Shown: in pieces, positions 1 to 8,456 of the stretch
How the letters are laid out: each line of letters starts with the position of its first letter
How positions within the stretch are numbered: position 1 is the stretch's first letter
Assembly (NCBI GenBank): GCA_015065695.1
Contig: SVPT01000002.1
Location: 1 to 54,557 of the forward strand
DNA from: Oscillospiraceae bacterium
Lineage (GTDB): Bacteria; Bacillota; Clostridia; Oscillospirales; Acutalibacteraceae
Direction: 5' to 3'
DNA: 54,557 nucleotides
The notes under the pieces: model-generated
The model's database searches: none
Seen by the model: the letters and a program-made list of their open reading frames with translations, nothing else
Told to the model about the DNA's origin: nothing
Program-made: the position numbers and the translations under genes

Positions 1-612
1 GGTAACCGGCTCTTCCGGCTCCGGCGGGAGGGGCGCAAGCACCGTGATGGTGATGTCACCCGCCTGAAGCATATCTCCCTGCCGTACAGCGGCGGCGGTC
101 AGCCCTCTGCGCTCTATCGCCCCGGTCAGCGTGAATGTGTCAGTGTCAGGCTCCAGCCCCACCGGCACCTCTCCCAAAGCGATGTTGTCAATGGGAATGG
201 CCCGCACCACCTCGTCCATGGCGTTGATGTGGTCCTTGTGGAGATGGGTGCATATCACCCAGACCAGACGCTCGATGCCCAGCTTGCGCAGATAGTTTAC
301 CGGCACGTCCTCGTCTGCGGTGCCGCCTGCGTCAATAAGCACACAAGCCTCACTGCTGCGCACCAGTGTGCAGCTCCCCTGACCGGTATCTATGCAGTGC
401 ACCTGCAAGCCGCCGACGGGCACCTGCTCCGCGCCGCTTATCGGCTCCCAGTCGGTGGGGGCACATTGCTGCAAGGCAACGCATCTTTCCAGCGTCACCT
501 CTGCCAGTATCATCGCCAGCACAACGAGGGCAATGAAAGCGTAACCTCCGGCAGATTTTTTCAGCTTCTGTTTTCTGCGCTGCCATCTGCTTTTTCGGCG
601 TGCCGCCTTCAT
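1..612 (-). CDS. Membrane-anchored metallo-beta-lactamase-fold hydrolase (ComEC/Rec2-like hydrolase domain), C-terminus off the window
   Basis: The reading frame stays open through base 1, so only the N-terminal ~204 residues are visible. A basic N-terminus (MKAARRKSRW...) precedes one hydrophobic helix at about residues 24-42. An MBL-fold domain follows, starting near VHCIDTGQGSC, with the zinc-binding motif THLHKDH (HxHxDH) near residue 123. This pattern is usual in exported MBL hydrolases related to the C-terminal domain of the DNA-uptake protein ComEC, but no competence domain is visible. The ATG at 612 was chosen because AGAGG lies about 8 bases upstream. The frame is open further upstream with an in-frame GTG but no good ribosome binding site there. 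It follows metF by ~120 bases on the same strand. Substrate unknown. Confidence 0.75.
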   Translation of the reverse strand, partial: MKAARRKSRWQRRKQKLKKSAGGYAFIALVVLAMILAEVTLERCVALQQCAPTDWEPISGAEQVPVGGLQVHCIDTGQGSCTLVRSSEACVLIDAGGTADEDVPVNYLRKLGIERLVWVICTHLHKDHINAMDEVVRAIPIDNIALGEVPVGLEPDTDTFTLTGAIERRGLTAAAVRQGDMLQAGDITITVLAPLPPEPEEPVT

Positions 613-730
613 TTTTGCATTCCTCTGCCGCTGTTCCTGTGTCAGCGGCGGCAGACGGTCTCTGCTCAGCAGACTGCAAAGCCATTGCCTTGCTCTTTTT
701 ACAACCACGGCTTTTTACGAGCAGTGCCGT

Positions 731-1591
731 TTACAGCATATTCTTAACTGCTTCCCAGACGCGGGAGGCAACCTCGGGGCGGTTCATGGTGTAGAGATGT
801 ATGCCGTCCACGCCGCTGGCTATCAGGTCGGTAATCTGGTCGATGGCGTATGCCATGCCTGCGTCCATCAGTGCCTGCGGGTCGTTCTCATACCGTGCGA
901 TGATGCGCGCAAACTTTGCAGGCATACTTGCGCCGCAGTTGGCAACCATGCGGGAAATCTGCCGTGCGTTGATGACCGGCATTATGCCTGCCTCGATGGG
1001 CACGTTGATGCCTCTTGCACGCGCCTTATCAAGGAAAGCGTAGAAATCCTCGTTATTGAAGAAGAGCTGAGAGTTAAGGTGGGTGACACCGGCGTCCAGC
1101 TTGATCTTCAGGTTGTCTATGTCGGTGTCCAGCGACGGGCACTCCGGATGTCCCTCGGGGTAGCACGCACCAACGCAGTTGAAGTCGCCGCGCTGCCCTA
1201 TGTATGCCGCAAGGTCGCTGGCATGGGCAAACTCGCCGCTTACTTCCATATCCGCTACGCGGTCGCCGCGCAGGGCAAGGATATTCTCAATGCCCGCCGC
1301 GGAAAGCTCCGCCAGATAGGCATCAACCTGCCCGCGGGTGTTGTAGAGGCAGGTCAGATGGGGCAGCGGCTCAATGCCGTAGCGGCTGCGTATATCGGAG
1401 GCGATGCGGCAGGTAAGGTTGTTGGCAGCCGACCCGCCTGCGCCGTAGGTAACGCTGATATAGTCGGGCTTGACGGCGGTAAGCCTGTCAAGCGTGGTAT
1501 AGAGGGTCTCTATGCCGTCGGTACGCTTGGGAGGGAATATTTCCAGAGAAAATACCGTTCTCCCTTTGCCGAATAATTCATGCAGCTTCAT
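731..1591 (-). CDS. metF: Methylenetetrahydrofolate reductase
   Basis: The 286-residue protein has the length of bacterial MetF. It begins with the family signature (FSLEIFPPKRTDG), in which the Glu of the FE.FPP motif is an active-site residue, and continues with typical barrel motifs such as YISVTYGAGGS, ILALRGD and a QLFF segment. MetF is a cytoplasmic FAD enzyme that reduces 5,10-methylene-THF to 5-methyl-THF for methionine synthesis, or takes part in the methyl branch of one-carbon metabolism in acetogens. The gene has its own likely promoter (1715-1743). I looked for an S-box (SAM) riboswitch in the leader and did not recognise one. The identification is very secure; the physiological direction is inferred. 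Confidence 0.95.
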   Translation of the reverse strand: MKLHELFGKGRTVFSLEIFPPKRTDGIETLYTTLDRLTAVKPDYISVTYGAGGSAANNLTCRIASDIRSRYGIEPLPHLTCLYNTRGQVDAYLAELSAAGIENILALRGDRVADMEVSGEFAHASDLAAYIGQRGDFNCVGACYPEGHPECPSLDTDIDNLKIKLDAGVTHLNSQLFFNNEDFYAFLDKARARGINVPIEAGIMPVINARQISRMVANCGASMPAKFARIIARYENDPQALMDAGMAYAIDQITDLIASGVDGIHLYTMNRPEVASRVWEAVKNML

Positions 1592-1714
1592 TTTCTCTTG
1601 TCCGTTTCCTTTTTTCTATATTTCTCCATATTTCTCCGTTGTGCGCAGTGCCGTGATGCTTTTTTCTCTTAAGGAGGCACTATCCCCCAGAAAGCGCGGC
1701 ATCTGCCATGTTCC

Positions 1715-1743
1715 AGTTTATCACAACCCACCTTACATTGCAA
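1715..1743 (-). promoter_or_regulatory. Probable sigma-A promoter of metF
   Basis: On the minus strand TTGCAA (1738-1743) and TAAACT (1715-1720) are separated by 17 bases. The leader of about 120 bases to the metF start contains an AGTGCC/GGCACT inverted repeat but no recognised riboswitch core. Confidence 0.5.
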
Positions 1744-1756
1744 GCCTTTCCACAGG

Positions 1757-3385
1757 TCAGTCAAAGGGGGCAGCGGGCATGGGCTGATAGTTGTTGACGC
1801 TGCTGCCGGTGGAGGTGGTCAGGCATGGTACTTCCGACACCGAAAGCACCCTCATTGCTCCGTCCTCTCCGCGACCAAAACGCACACGCAGCAGCATGGT
1901 CTGCGGACTGCTGACCGAGGCATTGCCGCCAAAGGCAAGGTTTCCCAGACTGTAGCAGATGTACCCGCCGCCGTACTGCTCAGAGGGCTGCAGCACATGG
2001 GGGTGATGCCCCACAACCAGCGCCGCCCCCGCATCAATGAGCCTGCGGGCGGTCTCTCTCTGCCACTGCTCGGGCTGTGAATGGCTCTCCCTGCCCCAGT
2101 GCAGGTTTACCACCACAGCGGTATCTTTACCCTTTGCCGCTGCCACCTGCTTGACCCATTGCTCGATAATCTCTGCGGAGGGCTGCTCACCGCCGATGCT
2201 CTGCATGGCAAGCAGTGTTACGCTGCCGTCCTCCCCTGCGGGAATGGTCAGCGGACTGCTCTGACTCAGGCAGCTTACCCCCGCCGCCTGCAGATGCTTT
2301 TCCGTATCGGCGCGCCCTTCGGCAAAGTAGTCATCGGCATGGTTATTCTCCAGATTGGCTATCTCTATAGATGAAAGGGGCAGTATCTTTGCATAGGAGG
2401 GGTCGCCCCGGAAATAGAATGCCTTGTCCCGATGCTCGGTGCGCTCGGTCAGCGTGCCCTCGAAATTGACCACCGTTGCGGTGTCGCAGGCGAAAAGAGC
2501 GCGTATGCGGTCGAAGGGGTAGGTCACGCTGTCGGAGCGTTGGTAGATGTAGGGGAAACGCCGTTTGCCCCCGTCCTCGTTGCAGCGGCAGAGGGTCACG
2601 TCACCGGTAAAGGTGAGCAGCGCTGCTGTGTCAGGCATGGAAAGCTCATGCAGGGAGCGGCACACCATCGCCGCCGCAAAGCAGCGGTCGGCATCGGCAT
2701 TTGTTTCCTTTACCGCAGCGGCAAGTGCTTCCTCGCTGCCCGCTCCATCGGCAAAGGCGGTTATCTCGCACAGAAGAGTCTGCCGGCGGCAATCGTCCTG
2801 CTCGGTGCAGAGAGCCATACGCGCCGCAGCGGCCCTTGCCGCTTTCAGAGCGTCCTGTGGCTCGGTACTTTCGGCAAGCTGCTTTATCGCACCCTCTGCC
2901 AGCGAGGCTATCGTGCCGGAAACGGTCAGCTCCATCGACGCCCATGCGCCTCCGCTGCGGGCAATGATGAGGGTATTGCCCTCGCCGCAGACAGTGACCA
3001 GCCCCTCTGCGTCCACCTGCGCCACGGTGCTATCGCTGCTTGTCCATCTGACGCTGCCTGCGTAATCTGACGGAGAAAATGTGGGCTTACATATAAAACG
3101 CTCACCCACCACAGCCTGCCGTTTCTCCTCGGGAAGAGTCAGCACCAGCCGCTTGCCGTCAGGGAGCAGGGCTGCACCGCCTGTCAGCCTGCCGCACTCG
3201 GTCAGGGCGCAGGTCTCCACAGCGCCGCTGTTGAAGGTGGCATACAGTGTAAGCACCACTGCCGCCAGCATCAGGCAGGCAAGCACTACCGCCACAGCGG
3301 TTTTAAGGGGGTCGGCCTTGGCTTTTTCTTTCAGCTTATTCCATTTTTCTCTGCAATACTCCTGCAGCCTGAGCCGTATATTCAC
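1757..3385 (-). CDS. CapA-family (poly-gamma-glutamate-type) membrane-anchored metallophosphoesterase-like protein with an Ig-like domain
   Basis: 542 residues from a GTG at 3385. The frame is open further upstream, but GTG is preceded by AAAGGGGG at good spacing and the upstream codons look non-coding. A TM helix lies at about 29-51. A bacterial Ig-like (BIG_2 type) segment follows (VRWTSSDSTVAQVDAEGLV). The C-terminal half, from about residue 265, is a CapA/PGA_cap domain with the expected motifs TFTGDVTL, NFEGTLT, NLENNHADDY and GHHPHVLQ. CapA proteins are related to calcineurin-like phosphoesterases and are linked to poly-gamma-glutamate capsule synthesis, but no capBC genes lie nearby. 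Many Clostridia carry stand-alone CapA homologues of unknown substrate, and I would not infer a capsule here. Confidence 0.8.
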   Translation of the reverse strand: MNIRLRLQEYCREKWNKLKEKAKADPLKTAVAVVLACLMLAAVVLTLYATFNSGAVETCALTECGRLTGGAALLPDGKRLVLTLPEEKRQAVVGERFICKPTFSPSDYAGSVRWTSSDSTVAQVDAEGLVTVCGEGNTLIIARSGGAWASMELTVSGTIASLAEGAIKQLAESTEPQDALKAARAAAARMALCTEQDDCRRQTLLCEITAFADGAGSEEALAAAVKETNADADRCFAAAMVCRSLHELSMPDTAALLTFTGDVTLCRCNEDGGKRRFPYIYQRSDSVTYPFDRIRALFACDTATVVNFEGTLTERTEHRDKAFYFRGDPSYAKILPLSSIEIANLENNHADDYFAEGRADTEKHLQAAGVSCLSQSSPLTIPAGEDGSVTLLAMQSIGGEQPSAEIIEQWVKQVAAAKGKDTAVVVNLHWGRESHSQPEQWQRETARRLIDAGAALVVGHHPHVLQPSEQYGGGYICYSLGNLAFGGNASVSSPQTMLLRVRFGRGEDGAMRVLSVSEVPCLTTSTGSSVNNYQPMPAAPFD

Positions 3386-3521
3386 AGCCTGTGCCCCCTT
3401 TCTGAATCGGTCTGATAATAATGATACGGTTTTAAAAGGATTTGCTCGAAACGAAACCATACCAATGAGTTCTGTAAATTGGGGTTCAGTGATAACCAAC
3501 AGTCATTGTTTTGTTATTCCC

Positions 3522-3776
3522 GTAGGGCGGAGGCTCGCTCCCGCCGCCAACCTGAACAAACCGCCGTAAGGCTCGATATTTAATAAATCTATTTGTAAAA
3601 TCCCATATGCCGTACCGATTGTAACACGGATAGAGGTGTTATCAACATCTGCATTGTGGTGCAATTCGATGTTGTGGCGGATTTCGGCGGGAGCAAGCCC
3701 CCGCCCTACAATCTGCCCCAATGGAAAGCAGAGAATCAGTTCGGCTGTTACAGTCAACAGGACAGTTGCCAAGACC
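3522..3776. repeat. Dispersed palindromic repeat element, copy 1 (REP/MITE-like)
   Basis: Two copies of a GC-rich palindrome (core GGCGGGGGCTTGCTCCCGCC, variants allowed) stand in inverted orientation at 3522-3546 and 3685-3709, flanking about 138 bases of AT-richer spacer. The spacer and a ~70-base tail ending near CAGACCCACAAAA or a close variant also occur in the copy at 40645-40906. Shared spacer words include AACCTGAACAAA, CTCGATATT, ACCGATTGTA and TTATCAACATCTG. There is no transposase. The short open frames here, which give VGRGLAPA-type peptides on both strands, come from the repeat and are not real genes. Confidence 0.8.
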
Positions 3777-3795
3777 CACAAAAGTGTCATTCTCC

Positions 3796-3860
3796 GTAGG
3801 GCGGGGGCTTGCTCCCGCCGCCAACCTGAACAAACCGCCGTCAGGCTCGATATTTCACAA
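3796..3860. repeat. Truncated copy of the dispersed palindromic repeat
   Basis: A third palindrome unit at 3796-3820 is followed by AACCTGAACAAACCGCCGT and CTCGATATTT, nearly identical to the left end of copy 1. Similarity stops soon after the CGATATTT, so this is a left-end fragment joined in tandem to copy 1. Confidence 0.75.
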
Positions 3861-3936
3861 TCTCTTCATCAGATTTATCGAACAGATTATCTTATATCAC
3901 ATTGTTATGATTATTTCTGTGTTTTGCTGACAGCAA

Positions 3937-3992
3937 ACCGCGCCTGTCGGTCTCCGTCCTCAATTGGTATTCGGAGCCATTACAGGCGCGGT
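3937..3992 (-). terminator. Hairpin, probable terminator of the mutarotase-like gene
   Basis: ACCGCGCCTGT (3937-3947) and ACAGGCGCGGT (3982-3992) form an 11-bp stem, with additional inner pairing between GGTCTCCG and CGGAGCC. It lies 16 bases downstream of the stop codon at 4008. The following T-run is short, so efficiency is uncertain. Confidence 0.45.
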
Positions 3993-4007
3993 AATTTCGT
4001 CATTTGA

Positions 4008-4952
4008 TTAGATATTCAATGCATCAATGTATGCGTCAAACTCGGGAGTATGAATTGCGGGCACCTCACCGGGCAGCTCGATGACGCTCCAGTTTTCAAC
4101 GTGCTGTCCGCACTCGCCGGGCTTGAGGGTCAGCAGCTCGCTCAGTGCCTCGACCTCCAGTGCGCGGCGGTCGGTGTAGGACTCAAAGTTGCAGCCGTAG
4201 TCGGGATAGGGCAGAGCCTCGATGGACTGTGCGGGAGTTGCGGCGAAACGCTTTACGAACATCTGTCTGCCGTAGATGTAGCCGCCCCAGCCCTTTTCGC
4301 TGTTGATGCCGTACTTGAAGGAGCCATCGCCGTAGATGTCCTGACGGAGGGTGACGTACTTCATGGAGGTGCGGAATCTGGGGTCATTGAGGTCGTTGTA
4401 GGGCCAGTGTACCATCAGACGGTTGGCAAGGGGTGCGCACTGACGGTCATTCTGCGGGGTTACGCCGATGCCGCCCTTGCGCATCTGGGTGATGCCCCAC
4501 AGAGCAAGCTGACGGGTCTCCTCGGAGCGGTTGGTGACGGTGTGAATGACCTCGATGGCTGCGGAATCCTCAGCAAAGCGCAGCTCAATCTTATGAGCCA
4601 GTCCCTCGGGACGTACAGGGGGCGTGAAGATAGCACCCTGAGCGGTCTGCTCCCACTCTACGGGGTCCTCATCGGGATAATAGGTCTCGGGGAAAACCTC
4701 GGGGGTGGTCCACAGTCTGTGACCGCCGAAGAAATAATAGCAGTCCTTGCCATAGCTGGTCTTGAGGCTCTCGTCCACAGAGAAGAAGCCCTTCTCTTCG
4801 TCAACATAGAAGAGGTTTTCTCCGTTGCCTGCGCGCAGGGAAATGATGCGGGGGCCTACTTCCACAGACACGGCGGCCTCGATAAAGCCGTTGGAGATGA
4901 TAACGCAGCTGCCCACAGGCTTGATGCTGCCCTTGGTGATAGTTACTGCCAT
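4008..4952 (-). CDS. Galactose-mutarotase-like / DUF4380-type carbohydrate-binding-fold protein
   Basis: 314 residues, no signal peptide, start supported by AGGAG 7 bases upstream. The sequence resembles the beta-sandwich aldose 1-epimerase (galactose mutarotase-like) superfamily: an N-terminal strand set with VSVEVGPRIISLRAGNGENLF, a central GGHRLWTTPE segment like the conserved GGH/R..P region, and the late region WGITQM...RLMVHWPYND. Proteins of this type are intracellular and act on or bind sugars, but the substrate cannot be read from the sequence and the epimerase catalytic pair is not clear to me. It stands alone, with repeats downstream and an acidic membrane protein upstream. Confidence 0.55.
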   Translation of the reverse strand: MAVTITKGSIKPVGSCVIISNGFIEAAVSVEVGPRIISLRAGNGENLFYVDEEKGFFSVDESLKTSYGKDCYYFFGGHRLWTTPEVFPETYYPDEDPVEWEQTAQGAIFTPPVRPEGLAHKIELRFAEDSAAIEVIHTVTNRSEETRQLALWGITQMRKGGIGVTPQNDRQCAPLANRLMVHWPYNDLNDPRFRTSMKYVTLRQDIYGDGSFKYGINSEKGWGGYIYGRQMFVKRFAATPAQSIEALPYPDYGCNFESYTDRRALEVEALSELLTLKPGECGQHVENWSVIELPGEVPAIHTPEFDAYIDALNI

Positions 4953-5090
4953 GATGTCGCTCCTTTTTCGTTTTGTTTGTGCGGGGGAATGCCCTTTTGC
5001 AATACCGCAGCCTGCGGCATCGCCTCAGTTATCGTGTGTGTATGTACAGTGCCGCCCGGGCAGCGGCAGCACCAACTTTTATTCTTTTGA

Positions 5091-5579
5091 TTAGTCGTCC
5101 AGAATCTGGTCGAGCAGGTCCTCGGTCAGCTCAACGGCATCGTCAACAACCTCTTCGGCTGCCTCGGCAATGTCCTCTGCCGCGTCGGCGGCATCGTCCA
5201 TCAGCTCGTCAAACATATCCTCATCGTCATCATCGTCGCGGTAGTCGGCGATGGTGTCGGCGGCGTTGTCCACAGTGCCGTCGGAATTGCGGCTGGCGGC
5301 ACCGTACAGGCGGGAGCGCAGTCTGGAAAGGCGGCGCTTCTCGCTCTCCCCAACCTTGGCGGTTTTCTCAATGACTGCAAGAGCCAGAAGAAATACCGAA
5401 ACCACTGTAACGAGTGTCAGGATTACTTTGATCAATGTGTTCATGCTATTCCCATTTCCTTTCTTGCTCTGCGGCTTGTGTTTTCCCTTTTCCGCAGTTG
5501 TTGTGTGAGCTATCTTTCCCAGAGCCGCCATAAGCTCCGCAACGCGCAGCAGCAGCCCTGCATATTCCTTTGCTGTCAT
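5091..5579 (-). CDS. Hypothetical membrane protein with a very acidic C-terminal tail
   Basis: I do not recognise this family. As annotated it has 162 residues: a ~45-residue N-terminal part, one TM helix (LIKVILTLVTVVSVFLLALAV), a basic patch (EKRRLSRLRSRLYG), and a long Asp/Glu-rich tail (YRDDDDDEDMFDELMDDAADAAED...) likely to be helical. The start is uncertain. The ATG at 5579 has GGTGAG about 10 bases upstream and lies just after rsmI. An ATG at 5444 with AAAGGAAATGGG upstream would give a 117-residue protein starting right before the TM helix. It is probably co-transcribed with rsmI (gap 5 bases). Confidence 0.6.
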   Translation of the reverse strand: MTAKEYAGLLLRVAELMAALGKIAHTTTAEKGKHKPQSKKGNGNSMNTLIKVILTLVTVVSVFLLALAVIEKTAKVGESEKRRLSRLRSRLYGAASRNSDGTVDNAADTIADYRDDDDDEDMFDELMDDAADAAEDIAEAAEEVVDDAVELTEDLLDQILDD

Positions 5580-5584
5580 ATGAA

Positions 5585-6418
5585 TTACTCACCGTCCTCT
5601 GAAAGCAGACGGTATATATCGCCCTTGCGCAAGCCCGACTGACGGGCGGCAGTCTTTGCCGCCTCGCTGGCGGAAAGCCCCTCGGCGCACAGCGCGCGGG
5701 CCTGCTCCACCGCCTCCTCCAGCGACATGGTCTGCTTTTCGGGCGGTGCCGCGCCCTCTATCACCAGCACTATCTCACCCCGCGGCGATTCCTCGGAATA
5801 CCGCTCGGCGGCGGCACACAGGGTGGTGCGGATAACCTCTTCGTGTATCTTGGTAAGCTCTCTGACGATGGCGCACCTGCGGTCGCCCCACGTCTTTACC
5901 ATGTCGCGCAGGGTGGCAGCCAGCTTGTGGGGTGCCTCGTAGAAAACCATGGTGCGGCGTTCGTCCTTCAGCGATTCCAGATGCTCACGCCGTCCGGGCT
6001 TTGCAACGCTGAGGAAGCCCTCGAAGCAGAATCTGCCGGAGGGCAGACCGGACAGTGCCACAGCGGTTGCCGCGGCGGTAGGGCCGGGCACACAGCCCAC
6101 CTCCACACCTCGCTCGGCGCACAGTGCCACCAGATCCTCGCCCGGGTCACTGATGGCGGGCATACCCGCATCGGTGACAAGGCAGCATACCTCGCCCGCC
6201 TCGATGCGCTGGCATATCTCGCCGCCCCGACCGTTGCGGTTGTGCTGATGATAGCTTACCATCGGCTTCTTTATGCCGAAATGATTGAGCAGCTTGAGGG
6301 TCACGCGGGTGTCCTCCGCCGCGATGAAATCGCACTGCTCCAGCGTTTCCAGCGCGCGGGGAGAAATATCGCCCAGATTGCCGATGGGCGTTCCTATCAA
6401 TATCAGTTTTCCGCTCAT
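5585..6418 (-). CDS. rsmI: 16S rRNA (cytidine-1402-2'-O)-methyltransferase
   Basis: 277 residues, the usual RsmI length. It opens with LILIGTPIGNLGDIS and carries the tetrapyrrole-methylase-fold signatures AEDTRVTLKLLNHF, VSYHQHN, VTDAGMPAISDPGE and VPGPTA. RsmI methylates the ribose of C1402 in the decoding centre of 16S rRNA, working with RsmH (not in the window). It follows the TrmN6-like methyltransferase, the same order as yabB-yabC in Bacillus, which supports both calls. Confidence 0.95.
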   Translation of the reverse strand: MSGKLILIGTPIGNLGDISPRALETLEQCDFIAAEDTRVTLKLLNHFGIKKPMVSYHQHNRNGRGGEICQRIEAGEVCCLVTDAGMPAISDPGEDLVALCAERGVEVGCVPGPTAAATAVALSGLPSGRFCFEGFLSVAKPGRREHLESLKDERRTMVFYEAPHKLAATLRDMVKTWGDRRCAIVRELTKIHEEVIRTTLCAAAERYSEESPRGEIVLVIEGAAPPEKQTMSLEEAVEQARALCAEGLSASEAAKTAARQSGLRKGDIYRLLSEDGE

Positions 6419-6460
6419 ATCAATGCTTGCGCCCCTTTCCGCACCTGTGCGTTTTTTGCG

Positions 6461-7237
6461 TCATTCGGGATTATTCCAGCTTCGGCTGCCCTCGCGGTAG
6501 CTGCCGTAGAGTGCCGCCAGCTCGGGAGAATCGCCGCCCTTTTCGTCCTTCATTATCATGGGCGGCAGTATGTCAAGATGGGGATTGCCCCCTCTGCGTC
6601 CCTCCACAAGCACCAGCCACGGTGCCTTCTCCGGACGCTGCTGCACCATGCGCAGCCGTTTGGGCTCTATGCCGTATTCCCGCATCGTGCAGAATACGTC
6701 GGGCAGCCGCTCGGGGCGGTGGCAGACACACAGCCTGCCGCCGTAGCGCAGCAGAAAACGTGCCGCCTCGCACACATCGGCTATGGTGCAGGTGTGTTCG
6801 GTGCGTGTTTTTGCTCTCTCCGGGTCGGGGGAGGTGTAGCCGGAGTTTCCTGTGAAGTAGGGAGGATTGCACACCACCAGGTCAAACTTCTCGCGTGCGA
6901 CCTTCTCACGGTCGCCGGCAGTGGTTTTGCCCAGCTCACGCAAATCCATGTTTATCACATCAAAGCGGATACCGTCGCCGTTGAGCTGTATGGTTTCCTT
7001 TGCCAGCTCGCACGCCTCCTGCGACAGCTCTATGCCGATGCAGGTGCGTACCTCCTGCCTGCCCAGCCACAGCGTAGGAATAATGCCGCAGCCCGTCCCC
7101 AGATCCACAGCGTTGTCAATGCTTCTCGGCGCGGCAAAATGAGCCAGCAGAAAGGCATCTGTGCCAAAGCGATGGGTCTCGCTGACCAGTATCTTGCGTC
7201 CTCCGCCCAGCGGCTCCACGCCAACCGTTGTTATCAA
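6461..7237 (-). CDS. tRNA1(Val) (adenine-N6)-methyltransferase-like SAM enzyme (YabB/TrmN6 type)
   Basis: 258 residues from a TTG start at 7237, with AGGGGGC 6 bases upstream. It is a Rossmann methyltransferase: the SAM-binding motif is DLGTGCGIIP and the catalytic N6-adenine motif is NPPYF. The N-terminus LGGGRKILVSETHRFGTDAFLLAHF and the C-terminal LVLVEGRRGG are characteristic of the YabB/YfiC family, whose E. coli member methylates A37 of tRNA1(Val). Placement directly before rsmI matches Bacillus yabB. Family assignment is strong; the exact tRNA target is inferred. Confidence 0.85.
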   Translation of the reverse strand: MITTVGVEPLGGGRKILVSETHRFGTDAFLLAHFAAPRSIDNAVDLGTGCGIIPTLWLGRQEVRTCIGIELSQEACELAKETIQLNGDGIRFDVINMDLRELGKTTAGDREKVAREKFDLVVCNPPYFTGNSGYTSPDPERAKTRTEHTCTIADVCEAARFLLRYGGRLCVCHRPERLPDVFCTMREYGIEPKRLRMVQQRPEKAPWLVLVEGRRGGNPHLDILPPMIMKDEKGGDSPELAALYGSYREGSRSWNNPE

Positions 7238-7301
7238 GAAAAAGCCCCCTGTTTAGTTATGCTGTCCCTATGACTGGAAGAATCCGGAAACAGCACTATA
7301 T

Positions 7302-7341
7302 CAAAAACAGGCGGAACGCAAACCTACGCTCCGCCGTTTTT
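7302..7341 (-). terminator. Terminator after the ferredoxin gene
   Basis: GGCGGA (7310-7315) pairs with TCCGCC (7330-7335) and is flanked by A-rich and T-rich arms (CAAAAAC and GTTTTTG), so it could work in both directions. It is the only clear element in the 182 bases between the ferredoxin and the methyltransferase gene. Confidence 0.6.
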
Positions 7342-7419
7342 GTTAGCCGTTTAGCAACCTGACGCACAGCCCCGAAAGGCGGCGGTCAGTGGTGGTACCC
7401 CAAAGGGTCCGTGCCGTAA

Positions 7420-7587
7420 TTACTCTGCCTGGGGCGCGCCCACGGGGCAGCTGCCGGCGCAAGCGCCGCAATCGATGCAGGCAGCGGGATCGATAACATA
7501 GGGATTGCCCTCAGAGATAGCGCCTACGGGGCAGTCAGCAGCGCAAGCGCCGCAGCCGATGCAATCAGCGGTAATCTTGTATGCCAT
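7420..7587 (-). CDS. 2[4Fe-4S] ferredoxin
   Basis: A 55-residue protein with two CxxCxxCxxxCP clusters: CIGCGACAADCP near residue 9 and CIDCGACAGSCP near residue 37, the exact layout of clostridial 2[4Fe-4S] ferredoxins. Such ferredoxins carry low-potential electrons in the cytoplasm between pyruvate:ferredoxin oxidoreductase, hydrogenases and radical SAM or Rnf systems. The start is fixed by GGAGGTG upstream. It is monocistronic, with its own promoter (7620-7648) and terminator. Codons are highly biased (almost all GCT/TGC/GGC), suggesting strong expression. Confidence 0.95.
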   Translation of the reverse strand: MAYKITADCIGCGACAADCPVGAISEGNPYVIDPAACIDCGACAGSCPVGAPQAE

Positions 7588-7619
7588 AGTGTGTACACCT
7601 CCATAGAATTTATACTGAC

Positions 7620-7648
7620 ATTTTAACTCTAATGTGGGTTAATTGCAA
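7620..7648 (-). promoter_or_regulatory. Promoter of the ferredoxin gene
   Basis: TTGCAA (7643-7648), a 17-base spacer, and TAAAAT (7620-7625) on the minus strand, in an AT-rich region just upstream of the ferredoxin ribosome binding site. Confidence 0.6.
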
Positions 7649-7765
7649 GTATAATTTTTTGTAAATTGATGTAATTGCGCATAATATGGAGAAAAATCTG
7701 TGCGGCGGGCAGTCTGCGGGCCGGTTTTGCCGCACATTTTCAATATGTATGCCCGCTGAGTCCGA

Positions 7766-8323
7766 TTAATGACCGCCACCGCGTCTATCCTTTTCCAGCG
7801 CAATGGCTACCTCCTCCAGTGTCTTGAGGTCGCGCTCCACTATGCAGCTTATGGCGCGGAAAACCGCCAGCAGAAGCAGCGATGCCAGCAGCCACGGCAG
7901 GACAAGCGCGGTCATGCGTATCGTCTTCCAGCGGCGCAGGGCAGCGGTGTCCTGCTGCTCTTCGGGCAGCTTTTTCAGGGAGAAAGCCGCCACCTCGTCC
8001 GACCAGTCGATGTCGTAATACACACCCTCGATGGACTGCACCTCGCCGCCCCGACGGATAAACCGCTTGCTGCTGACGATGACCGAGTGTTCATCGGGAG
8101 CATCCGGTGTGCCCGCGTTGTATGTAAAGCTGTAGCCGAGGGGTACGGCGTTGTCCGCAGTGTGCTCCGCCCGGGCAATGACCTTCTCCGGATTGACACA
8201 GTGGGTTATGCACAGGGCGATAATCAACCCAAGGGCAAGCAGCGCACCCGCGCCCATGAGGGCACGCAGACCCTTGCGTTGGTGCAGGCTGCGGCTGCTG
8301 AAGGCTTCGGCTTTTCTTTTCAT
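7766..8323 (-). CDS. Hypothetical protein with two TM helices
   Basis: 185 residues; I do not recognise a family. A basic N-terminus is followed by TM1 (ALLALGLIIALCITHCV, about 25-43), an extracytoplasmic domain of ~100 residues containing a possible beta-rich core (YDIDWSDEVAAFSLKKL), TM2 (ALVLPWLLASLLLLAVF) and a short charged tail. The ATG at 8323 is preferred over the one at 8329 because GGGAGAG ends directly before 8329, leaving six bases to 8323. It is divergent from the zinc-ribbon/propeller gene, and the two share a 130-base promoter region. Confidence 0.6.
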   Translation of the reverse strand: MKRKAEAFSSRSLHQRKGLRALMGAGALLALGLIIALCITHCVNPEKVIARAEHTADNAVPLGYSFTYNAGTPDAPDEHSVIVSSKRFIRRGGEVQSIEGVYYDIDWSDEVAAFSLKKLPEEQQDTAALRRWKTIRMTALVLPWLLASLLLLAVFRAISCIVERDLKTLEEVAIALEKDRRGGGH

Positions 8324-8456
8324 TGCCATCTCTCCCGAATGTCTGATAATCGCAGATGTTCAAAAAATAACTGATGAATCTGCTGTAAACATATGATATA
8401 ATATATTCTGGCGAATTTCAACCCCACAGCAAGTTACTTACAAGAGGTGATCACCA

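Noticed and set aside
1592-1756. SAM (S-box) riboswitch in front of metF
   Set aside because: Only a simple inverted repeat is present; the conserved S-box core was not found.
3503-3790. Minus-strand 95-codon open frame with a hydrophobic N-terminus
   Set aside because: It lies entirely in the dispersed repeat and gives the same VGRGLAPA peptide that the other copies give in other frames and orientations.
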